Shown: in pieces, positions 1 through 6,470 of the stretch | Layout of the letters: every line of letters starts with the position of its first letter | Numbering within the stretch: the first letter of the stretch is position 1 | Assembly: GCA_963205035.1 (NCBI GenBank) | Contig: CAUJII010000154.1 | Span: forward strand, 1-11,702 | Reading direction: 5' to 3' | DNA length: 11,702 nucleotides | From: Spirochaetota bacterium | GTDB lineage: Bacteria; Spirochaetota; Leptospiria; Turneriellales; Turneriellaceae | Notes under the pieces: generated by a model | What the model was told of the DNA's origin: nothing | The model's database searches: none | The model's input: the letters and a program-made list of their open reading frames with translations, nothing else | Made by a program: the position numbers and the translations under genes

Positions 1-6
1 CGCCCC

Positions 7-12
7 TACAAA
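7..12 (+). promoter_or_regulatory. TACAAA motif upstream of the ankyrin gene
   Basis: TACAAA is preceded by C/G-rich sequence and followed by an A/T-rich stretch. The same arrangement occurs at 2014-2020 and 6424-6430, upstream of the two other transcription units. It could be a -10-like element, but any -35 region would fall outside the window, so promoter function is inference only. Confidence 0.25.
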
Positions 13-28
13 TTTATTGACAGAGCTT

Positions 29-34
29 AAGGGA
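29..34 (+). promoter_or_regulatory. Shine-Dalgarno that decides the ankyrin gene start
   Basis: AAGGGA ends 6 nt before an in-frame TTG at 41 and 15 nt before the first in-frame ATG at 50. Normal spacing favours TTG 41. An earlier in-frame TTG at 17 lies before this site and has no ribosome-binding sequence in the visible bases. Confidence 0.5.
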
Positions 35-40
35 TTTACA

Positions 41-1969
41 TTGAGAGCTATGCCTTCTTGTACCTATAGAAAATTTATCCCATGGTTTACTGCGGCGCTT
101 TTTTGCGCTGCACTCCTCAACTGCCGAAAACCGACCGAATCTGAATTGGGCATGGAACTCGTTAATGCAGTCCGCAAAGGTTCTGCCGGGGCCGTGCGCG
201 ATAAAATTGCCGAAGGGGCGTCGCTCAATGCCCGCGACGAAAAGGGTGAAATACTTTGGCGTGTGGCGCTTGAAAATTTCAATAAGAAAGTTTGGGATGT
301 ATTGACTGAGAACAACCTCGACTTGAGCGAACCTGATCTTTCGGGGTCTTTGCCCATCCACGTTGCGGCGTCGAATGGGCTAACAGACGCCGTCGAACGT
401 ATCATGAAAATAACAGCGGGCAAGTTGCAGTTGAATGCGGCAGGAGACACGGCGCTCATCAGTGCTGCGCGTTATGGCAATACCGATGCGCTCAAAGTAC
501 TCAAACCGTATTTTCAAAACGCGAATGCACAAAATAAAGTGGGAGATACCGCCCTGATCGAAGCGACGCGCTCGGGCAACATAAAGGCTGTCGAAATTAT
601 CTTAGAGTATAAACCTTCGGTACCTCAGGCGAACTACCGTGGGCAGAATGCGATTTCGCAAGCGCAATACTATTCCTTCTCCGATATTATGCAACTCTTG
701 CAAATGTTTGGCGCGGAAAATCCGGCCGCGTCTAAATCGCTCTTAGCGGCGGTGAAGTCAAAAGATTTGGCGTCTGCGCAAGGTGCGGTCGCGCGCGGGG
801 CGAACGTCAATACCGTCGACGAGAATGGTTACTCGCCTCTTTCCTATTCCGTCGAACTGCGCGACCAACCCTTGATCGATTTCTTGCGCTCGAAGGGAGC
901 TATCAACGCGCTTGCCAGCAGGAAACTTTTTCTTGCGATTCGGGCCGACAGTATGGAGGTCTTCAAGCAATCGTTGAATGAATACGCCGATGTAAACTTT
1001 GCCGACAAAGACTTGCAGACTCCTCTTATTGTCGCTGCGGCTTTTGGCAACTTCGACATGTCGCAGAAACTTATTGAGAATGGCGCCAATGTTCAAGCAC
1101 GCGACAAAGATGGTTACAGTGCCGTCTTCTATGCAGCGCAAGAAAACCGTGTACGTATCTTAGACATGCTGATCAAGAAAAACGCAGACTTGGTCCGCAA
1201 GAATAATTTTGGTTATACGCCTCTCATCCTGGCTTCTGCACGCGGCCATGTCGACGTGGTGAGGCGTCTTGTCGATGCTGGGGTCAATGTTAACGCAACC
1301 GCCGATAACGGGGGCACTGCCGCGTATTGGGCCGCCATTAAAGACTTCGACGAGGTGGTAAAAATTCTCGTTGCCGCCGGCGCGGTTGACCCCAAGAACA
1401 ATAAAGAATTGGTGTTAGCGGCGCGTTCGAATGATGTTCAACGCGCCGAGCGTGCGCTCCAGGCCAATATAAATATCGACCTGAAAAACGAAGATGGCTA
1501 CACTGCTCTGATGTACGCCGTTAATTCAGGCTCGATTGATGTGGCTCGTCTTATTTTGGCCAACAAAGCGCGGATCAATCTGCAAGACAGAGACGGCTAT
1601 TCGGCAGTCATGATTGCGGCATTCAGGGGAAATCCAGAAATGCTCGACTTCTTGCTGGGTTACAAACCCGACCTCAACTTACGCCACCGCAGCGGAAGAA
1701 CCGCGCTCATGCTGGCGGCATGGAAAGGGAATGCTACAATGGTTGAAAAGCTCGCGCAAGCGGGGGCAAGAGTCAACGATCAGGATCTCGACGGCTGGAC
1801 TGCGCTCATGTTTTCATCGCATGCAGGCGACCTCGAAAAAGTTCAAATTCTTATTGGCAAGCGGGCAAGCACCAAGCTTAAGAACAAGAAGGGGCAGACG
1901 GCCCAAGAGATTGCAGCGGCACGCGGTGCGGCGAATGTCGCGGAATACTTGGCGACACTGAAGGCTTAG
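41..1969 (+). CDS. Ankyrin-repeat lipoprotein
   Basis: This is a protein-binding scaffold, predicted to be lipidated and carried on a membrane. The N-terminus has basic residues, then a hydrophobic stretch, then L-L-N-C with Cys28 as the predicted lipidated residue. This relaxed lipobox is typical of spirochaetes. From about residue 35 to the end I count roughly 19 ankyrin-like units of 29-34 residues, many starting D-G-Y-T/S-A/P-L and ending G-A-x-V-N-x-x-D. Four units lack the D-G-x-T-P-L start and instead begin with an L-x-A-x-x-S/G-x-D-like helix. They start near nucleotides 155, 734, 920 and 1403 and divide the solenoid into blocks. The predicted length is 642 residues. TTG 41 was chosen for its Shine-Dalgarno; ATG 50 is the alternative and keeps the signal peptide. 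The ligand is unknown. Ankyrin identity is firm, lipidation is likely and cellular side is not determined. Confidence 0.9.
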   Translation: MRAMPSCTYRKFIPWFTAALFCAALLNCRKPTESELGMELVNAVRKGSAGAVRDKIAEGASLNARDEKGEILWRVALENFNKKVWDVLTENNLDLSEPDLSGSLPIHVAASNGLTDAVERIMKITAGKLQLNAAGDTALISAARYGNTDALKVLKPYFQNANAQNKVGDTALIEATRSGNIKAVEIILEYKPSVPQANYRGQNAISQAQYYSFSDIMQLLQMFGAENPAASKSLLAAVKSKDLASAQGAVARGANVNTVDENGYSPLSYSVELRDQPLIDFLRSKGAINALASRKLFLAIRADSMEVFKQSLNEYADVNFADKDLQTPLIVAAAFGNFDMSQKLIENGANVQARDKDGYSAVFYAAQENRVRILDMLIKKNADLVRKNNFGYTPLILASARGHVDVVRRLVDAGVNVNATADNGGTAAYWAAIKDFDEVVKILVAAGAVDPKNNKELVLAARSNDVQRAERALQANINIDLKNEDGYTALMYAVNSGSIDVARLILANKARINLQDRDGYSAVMIAAFRGNPEMLDFLLGYKPDLNLRHRSGRTALMLAAWKGNATMVEKLAQAGARVNDQDLDGWTALMFSSHAGDLEKVQILIGKRASTKLKNKKGQTAQEIAAARGAANVAEYLATLKA

Positions 1970-2005
1970 GAGTTTAGGTTTAGAACTCGCGTAAACTCTT
2001 AGGCC
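1963..2005 (+). other. 14-bp stem-loop spanning the ankyrin stop codon
   Basis: The left arm 1963-1976 pairs with the right arm 1992-2005 over 14 consecutive positions, with two G-U wobbles and a 15-nt loop. The TAG stop (1967-1969) lies in the left arm. There is no T-run directly after the stem, so this is not a canonical intrinsic terminator. It could be a transcript-end stabiliser, an atypical terminator or part of a dispersed palindromic repeat. Confidence 0.5.
1970..1993 (+). repeat. 24-nt dispersed intergenic repeat, copy 1
   Basis: This 24-nt stretch matches 8854-8877 at 23 of 24 positions (one T/C difference). It begins immediately after the ankyrin stop codon. It contains GAGTTT and GAACTC, separated by 7 nt, which can form a 6-bp hairpin with one G-U pair. 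In this copy the first bases also form part of the larger stem at 1963-2005. Its role is unknown. Confidence 0.6.
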
Positions 2006-2013
2006 CGGCGCGC

Positions 2014-2020
2014 TACAAAA
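2014..2020 (+). promoter_or_regulatory. TACAAAA motif in the gap before the PBP operon
   Basis: GCGCGCTACAAAA is closely similar to GCGCGATACAAAA at 6418-6430. It may be a -10-like element about 80 nt upstream of the start at 2102. No convincing -35 hexamer is visible at 17 nt spacing. The rest of the gap contains a small ACTCG/CGAGT hairpin (2025-2038) and a short open frame without a usual start codon. Confidence 0.25.
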
Positions 2021-2101
2021 AAATACTCGGCTTCGAGTTAAAGGACGTCAACTTCTTAGCCGTTAATAAAGAGAGCGGCCAGAAGACCATGGGAGCAAAT
2101 T

Positions 2102-2824
2102 ATGCGTAGACGATTTTTCTTGTTTCTCGGTGTACTCGTTTTGGGAGTTGGAGGTCTCCTCTGGGGACAAAAAATTATCGATCCACAAGTCCTTGCGCAG
2201 CAAGAAGAACAAAGAAAACGCGCAGAAGATACCGGTTACGCAGACATAGAAATCGATAACCTCCACAGGGAATTGGCAGAGCTCGTCGTTAAAGCGGCGC
2301 CACGAATGAAAAAGACTGACGATGGTGGGTTTACTCTGGAGATTGCGTCGGGCGAATCGATCAAGACAATTTCAGAGCGATACCTTTACAACGGCGATAT
2401 AGTTCTATACCCCGTCGGCGAAGGAAAAAATGCCAAGCTCAGTAAGGTACAGCTTGTTTTTGAACGTACCAACCCTTTCGGCAAAGAATACAAGAGAGAA
2501 AAGCGGGTCGTAACAAATCCAACCCCCGATTACTTCGACAATCCACCTGAGACAGAAGGAAAAACGAGCGAGCCAAAAGTAGATCGAAACGACGATATGA
2601 CGATTGTTTACTTTGAGTCGGAGTTCGACGCACGCCAGCAAGAAACGTTCAAAGAGAAGGAAAAAGTAGAAATTAAGACCATCCCTTTTTATGACAAGAA
2701 GATGGATTTCGTCGAAATGTACAAGAAGTATCTACGCCGTACGGTTAAAGCACTTCAGTACACAGTGGAATCCATTGAAATCTCAAAGAAGAAAAAACTG
2801 CACGATCTTTTTGAGTTAAAGTAG
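2102..2824 (+). CDS. Membrane-anchored or exported protein of unknown function
   Basis: I do not recognise this 240-residue protein. Three arginines precede a glycine/leucine-rich hydrophobic segment (about residues 5-22), which reads as a signal anchor or an uncleaved signal peptide. A charged, Gln/Glu-rich stretch follows (residues 31-43). Residues 77-105 contain S-G-E-S-I-K-T-I-S-E-R-Y, faintly like a degenerate LysM unit, but this is too weak to call. Residues 125-165 are rich in Pro, Lys and Glu. The C-terminus (205-240) is a basic, probably helical tail. The start is supported by GGGAG at 2091-2095, 6 nt before the ATG. The gene ends 12 nt before the PBP start, so the two are probably co-transcribed. 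A role in peptidoglycan synthesis at the membrane is inferred from that position only. Confidence 0.85.
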   Translation: MRRRFFLFLGVLVLGVGGLLWGQKIIDPQVLAQQEEQRKRAEDTGYADIEIDNLHRELAELVVKAAPRMKKTDDGGFTLEIASGESIKTISERYLYNGDIVLYPVGEGKNAKLSKVQLVFERTNPFGKEYKREKRVVTNPTPDYFDNPPETEGKTSEPKVDRNDDMTIVYFESEFDARQQETFKEKEKVEIKTIPFYDKKMDFVEMYKKYLRRTVKALQYTVESIEISKKKKLHDLFELK

Positions 2825-2836
2825 GGGGGCCTTTGG

Positions 2837-5383
2837 GTGCGTTATGCGTTTGAACATGCGTGCCGCAAATGCGGAAAGTCGTTTTCACCCCCTGTCGATT
2901 TAGACCGTTTAGATATTCTAACTGCGCAGTGTTCGCACTGTGGGCATGCACACGGTTACGATAACCGGCAAGGTGCGTTGCGTGCGCGTGTTCAAGAGCG
3001 CCTCAAAAAAGGCGTCGTCCCCGAATCTTCAAAGCCGCTCCTTGAAAAGCATGTCAGAGAAACGCCTGTCGAGATTTCGCGTTCTGTTGAGAAATACAGA
3101 GCGCCCTACACAAGCACATACATTCCTGCACCTCCTGATAGTATTGAGACCCCTCCTACGTATTCCTCAGAACCGACGAGCTCCTCGAAACCAGCACGAA
3201 ACTTTCTTGCGTTTCAAAAGCCATCGCTTAAAAAAATTATTCTCGCCGCTTCGCTTTGCCTTGTCCTGCTTGTCTCCTTCGCTGCCGTTTATCAAGCACT
3301 TCCTGTTTCACAAGAAGCGGCGGCTCAAGCTATTGCCGGATTACAAGCACGGCACGCAGACGTTGTCTTAGATAGAGAAGGACGCGAGCTAACGCAGTTG
3401 GGTGTCTCGGGGACGGAAATAGTTCCGCTCGATGTCTTTCGCGATTGGCAAATCAAGGCGCTCTTATTTTCGGAAGACCGTGAATTTTTCAACCACAACG
3501 GAGTATCTTATTCTGGGATTTTCCGCGCGGCGCTCAGAAATATTGTCAGGCTGCGGTATGCGCAAGGGGCGTCGACGATTACGCAACAGTTGGCCCGCAC
3601 GATGTTGCAAGCGCGGCAGAAAAGTATCTTACGAAAGTTAAACGAAATTCGTTTAGCGCGTGCGCTCGAAGCGAAACTTACGAAGAAGCAAATTCTTGAG
3701 CTCTATGTCAATCACGTCTACTTGGGGCACGGTAATTTTTCGTTTGCATCTGCGGCACAATTTTATTATGCAAAAAAAGTAAATGAATTAAGCGTGAACG
3801 AATTTCTTTCGCTCGTTGCCCTCATTCCCTCGCCGGAAACATTTTCACCGATCAAGAATAATTCGCGCTTGCGGGCACGCATGGAAGCTCTCTACCAAAC
3901 GCTCGTCGAGAATAATGTCATTCAGGTCACCGCTGATGCGTGGGAGCGCGGCATGGAGACAGTAATCCAGCAAGGGGAGCGCTTTTCAACAGAGAGTGCC
4001 TTTGGAGAAAAATCTCGCGTAGGGTTATGGCCCGCACAATTTGCACGCGAATTTCTTGCCGATAGGAAACTCCTCACTGGAGAAAATCAAAACTCCGCAA
4101 AAGTTTATACTACAATCGACAGCGCATTGCAACGCCGCGCAGAGAGTTTGGTCGAGGCTCATCTTAAACAAGCGCGGCGGCAATACAAGGGATACATACA
4201 AGGCGAAAACACGCGGGCGCTAAAATGGAAGACGCAGTTTTCTTCAAAACTTTTTGACGCTCAACTGCTTACCGATTTGGCAGGAATTCCTTTAGAGGGC
4301 GAGCCTCGGGCGGAACTCCAAGCAGCGCTCATTGCTCTCAATCCGAAGACGGGTGAAATTTTGGCGATGGTTGGCGGTGATCGTTTTGATAGCAGCAATC
4401 AACTCAATAGGACAGTCAAGATGCGCCGGCAGACAGGATCGGCGATAAAGCCCTTCATTTATGCAGAGGCAATCCAAAGGCGTGCGATAAATCCCGTGAC
4501 GCTCGTCGACGACACGCCCTATGTGACGCAATCGGGTTCACGGGTGTGGGCACCAGAAAACATCAACGGTGGTTTCGAAGGACCGATCACCGTTCGCGAT
4601 GCGCTTGCAAAGTCGCGTAACATTCCGGCTATCCGTGTGGGTCGACAGATTGGCCGCACGGGCGTTACCGATCTTTTCTCTGACTTCTTCTTTCAAAGCG
4701 AAGCTCTCATGCAGGAAAGATTTACATACGACGAGACGGTGGCTATCGGAACGATTTCGCTTTCGCCTTTAGAGATGGCGCGTGCATTCGCAGTCTTTGC
4801 GAACGCGGGCCAACTCACGAACCCCATTCTCATTACACGCGTTCAGACTTTAGAAAAAGATTTCAATCTTGCAAAAACTCATCCCGACCAGTTAGGACTC
4901 TTACCCGCAAAAGAAAAAAGGATTTTGAGTCCGGCGGAAAATGCAGTGATGGTTTCTTTGCTGCGCAGTTCGGGCAGAAGCGGAGGCACGGGCCTGACCA
5001 ATCTCATCGGCAAGACGGGGACTTCTTCAGGGTCGCGTGATCTTTGGTTCGTGGGTGGTGGCCGCGACATTATTGCTGCCGTTTGGTTTGGTTATGATGA
5101 TATGCGTTTTTCGATTCCCGGAGCGACGGGTTCGGCGTTGGCTGCCCGTCTTGTGGGCGATTTCTTGCGAGAAAAATTTCAACCGACTCCCTTTGAAATG
5201 GTGAGGGGTGTGGTTCGCTTGCGCGTCTGCCCACTGACGGGAAAGTTGGCTTCTGCGACTTGCAAACATGCCCGGAGCGAGGTCTTTTTGAGCGACGCAA
5301 CTCCCGATGGGGAATGCTTGCATGGCGTCGAAGACTCTCAAGACAAATTTGCGGCAGTTATGGGCGATTCGCAATTTAGATAA
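2837..5383 (+). CDS. Class A penicillin-binding protein (PBP1) with N-terminal zinc-ribbon-like motif
   Basis: This bifunctional enzyme polymerises lipid II into glycan strands and cross-links the peptides on the periplasmic side. The membrane helix is at about residues 133-155. The glycosyltransferase (GT51) domain shows E-D-R-E-F-F (catalytic Glu213), G-A-S-T-I-T-Q-Q-L-A-R (244-254) and R-K-L-N-E (266-270). The transpeptidase domain shows S-A-I-K (Ser535, Lys538), S-R-N (593-595) and K-T-G-T (726-729), so all key residues are present. The C-terminal tail has cysteines 798, 809 and 827, as in many PBP1 proteins. Unusually, the cytoplasmic N-terminus has C-x2-C at 9/12 and C-x2-C at 32/35, followed by a Pro/Ser/Thr-rich linker (about 90-120). 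The start is GTG, with a run of six G at 2824-2829, 7 nt upstream. Class A PBP identity is certain; the PBP1A subtype is likely. Confidence 0.96.
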   Translation: MRYAFEHACRKCGKSFSPPVDLDRLDILTAQCSHCGHAHGYDNRQGALRARVQERLKKGVVPESSKPLLEKHVRETPVEISRSVEKYRAPYTSTYIPAPPDSIETPPTYSSEPTSSSKPARNFLAFQKPSLKKIILAASLCLVLLVSFAAVYQALPVSQEAAAQAIAGLQARHADVVLDREGRELTQLGVSGTEIVPLDVFRDWQIKALLFSEDREFFNHNGVSYSGIFRAALRNIVRLRYAQGASTITQQLARTMLQARQKSILRKLNEIRLARALEAKLTKKQILELYVNHVYLGHGNFSFASAAQFYYAKKVNELSVNEFLSLVALIPSPETFSPIKNNSRLRARMEALYQTLVENNVIQVTADAWERGMETVIQQGERFSTESAFGEKSRVGLWPAQFAREFLADRKLLTGENQNSAKVYTTIDSALQRRAESLVEAHLKQARRQYKGYIQGENTRALKWKTQFSSKLFDAQLLTDLAGIPLEGEPRAELQAALIALNPKTGEILAMVGGDRFDSSNQLNRTVKMRRQTGSAIKPFIYAEAIQRRAINPVTLVDDTPYVTQSGSRVWAPENINGGFEGPITVRDALAKSRNIPAIRVGRQIGRTGVTDLFSDFFFQSEALMQERFTYDETVAIGTISLSPLEMARAFAVFANAGQLTNPILITRVQTLEKDFNLAKTHPDQLGLLPAKEKRILSPAENAVMVSLLRSSGRSGGTGLTNLIGKTGTSSGSRDLWFVGGGRDIIAAVWFGYDDMRFSIPGATGSALAARLVGDFLREKFQPTPFEMVRGVVRLRVCPLTGKLASATCKHARSEVFLSDATPDGECLHGVEDSQDKFAAVMGDSQFR

Positions 5384-5384
5384 G

Positions 5385-6368
5385 ATGCTTCGCTTTGCGC
5401 TTGGTTTATTCGCAGGGCTTATTTTTGTACAAGCTATTACAGCACGTAATCGTTATTACCGCGCTCAGGCGCTTCTCGAAAAAGACCCTCTCGAAGCTGA
5501 GGCCCTTTTGGTACGTTTTATCGATAAGACGCACGATACGAAAATGCGCCGCGCTGCCAATTATCAGCTTTTTTATTTGCGTTTGAAGCAGCACCGGTTT
5601 GCGCAAGCGTTTCTTCAAGCTACACAAAAGGAAATGCGGAAAAAATTCTCTACCGCCCTCAGCGAACTTTGGCAGATGGACGAAAGCGAGAGTGGTACGC
5701 TTCTCACGCGACTGAGAACCAGTTGCGAAAGTAAGGCAGACTTGACCGACGTGCGCGAGACTTTGTCCTCGAAACCTTTCCCCATTGAAGCGTACGATTT
5801 CACTCTCGAAGTTTTGGCTCTCTGCAAGGTGCCGCAACGCTCGCAGATTTTCGCCCCGAATCTTTTTGAAATTGAAAACCCTTCGGCGCTTGAACGCCGG
5901 TTGCAGCTTGTCGCAGTCCGAGAGCAAATGTATGCTGATTCCGCGACAGCGCGCTCTCTCTTGAAATATATTAAGAAAAACGACGATCCCCAAGACATAC
6001 AAAAAAACGCGCAGTATTTACTCTTTTCCGCACGGATTGCGTCCTTGGAAAATAATCATGATCAAGTGCATGAGTCTTGCGCTCAAATCTCCAAAAAAAA
6101 GAAGGTCGCCCCGCTGCGCCGTGCGTGCGATTTTCTTGTGGTATTTTCTTTTCTTATGACAAGCGATTTCAACGCGGCTTATGAACTTGTGCAGAAAATG
6201 CATATTCGACCAGCGGAGATTGATTACAGGCTTTTGCGCGTTTCGGCCGCGGTGTTGTCGGGCAATGAACCTTTGGTCGAACTCAAGCGTTTTACAAAGC
6301 GCGCATCGTATCTCTATTGTGCGGCGAGCTTACGCGACTGGGTGGAGAGCATGCTTGAACGGCCATAG
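5385..6368 (+). CDS. Membrane-anchored helical (TPR-like) protein of unknown function
   Basis: The 327-residue product starts with a hydrophobic anchor (about residues 2-19), followed by an almost wholly helical, basic region. The segment after the anchor (Y-Y-R-A-Q-A-L-L-E-K-D-P-L-E-A-E-A-L-L) and later stretches look like TPR or Sel1-type helical hairpins, but no repeat is sharp enough for a firm family call. The ATG lies one base after the PBP stop (TAAGATG) and has no clear Shine-Dalgarno, so translation is probably coupled to the PBP. An in-frame ATG at 5307 would overlap the PBP by 77 nt and would put a 26-residue polar extension before the anchor, so it was rejected. TPR proteins such as LpoA and CpoB assist PBP1 enzymes in E. 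coli. A similar partner role here is inference from position and fold. Confidence 0.85.
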   Translation: MLRFALGLFAGLIFVQAITARNRYYRAQALLEKDPLEAEALLVRFIDKTHDTKMRRAANYQLFYLRLKQHRFAQAFLQATQKEMRKKFSTALSELWQMDESESGTLLTRLRTSCESKADLTDVRETLSSKPFPIEAYDFTLEVLALCKVPQRSQIFAPNLFEIENPSALERRLQLVAVREQMYADSATARSLLKYIKKNDDPQDIQKNAQYLLFSARIASLENNHDQVHESCAQISKKKKVAPLRRACDFLVVFSFLMTSDFNAAYELVQKMHIRPAEIDYRLLRVSAAVLSGNEPLVELKRFTKRASYLYCAASLRDWVESMLERP

Positions 6369-6416
6369 ACGCGGACGCAAAGCGTAAGAATCCTGGGCTG
6401 ATTTTCCCCGTCCCTT

Positions 6417-6446
6417 AGCGCGATACAAAATAAAAGATGACGCGCT
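6417..6446 (+). promoter_or_regulatory. Inverted repeat around a TACAAAA motif upstream of the YihY gene
   Basis: AGCGCG (6417-6422) and CGCGCT (6441-6446) form a perfect 6-bp inverted repeat. They flank an 18-nt A/T-rich spacer that contains TACAAAA (6424-6430). This would suit a promoter -10 region under an operator, about 40 nt before the ATG at 6471. No clear -35 is seen. The rest of the 102-bp gap shows no strong terminator after 6368. Confidence 0.3.
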
Positions 6447-6470
6447 CAATCGCAAACGCAGAATTAGCGT

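Noticed and set aside
17..19. TTG 17 as start of the ankyrin gene
   Set aside because: The good Shine-Dalgarno at 29-34 lies after it, and it would add eight residues before the signal peptide with no support.
17..22. Perfect TTGACA, as a -35 promoter box
   Set aside because: No -10-like hexamer lies 16-18 nt downstream, and transcription would begin inside the ankyrin gene.
77..98. Reading the ankyrin protein as a eukaryote-like effector secreted into host cells
   Set aside because: It has a lipoprotein signal and lies among housekeeping genes. Nothing in the sequence points to a type III or IV effector.
1614..1961. 115-codon plus-strand frame inside the ankyrin gene
   Set aside because: It is an out-of-frame shadow of ankyrin repeats with unnatural composition (Arg/Ser rich).
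5307..5384. N-terminal extension of the helical protein starting at ATG 5307
   Set aside because: It overlaps the PBP coding region by 77 nt, has no ribosome-binding site and pushes the hydrophobic anchor away from the N-terminus.
5406..6002. 198-codon open frame on the minus strand
   Set aside because: It lies wholly antisense to a better-supported gene, resembles no family and shows no ribosome-binding site. The other minus-strand frames, such as 6885-7451, fail for the same reasons.
6373..6413. GGACG...CGTCC with inner GGG/CCC as a terminator after 6368
   Set aside because: Pairing is short and broken, the loop is long and no T-run follows.
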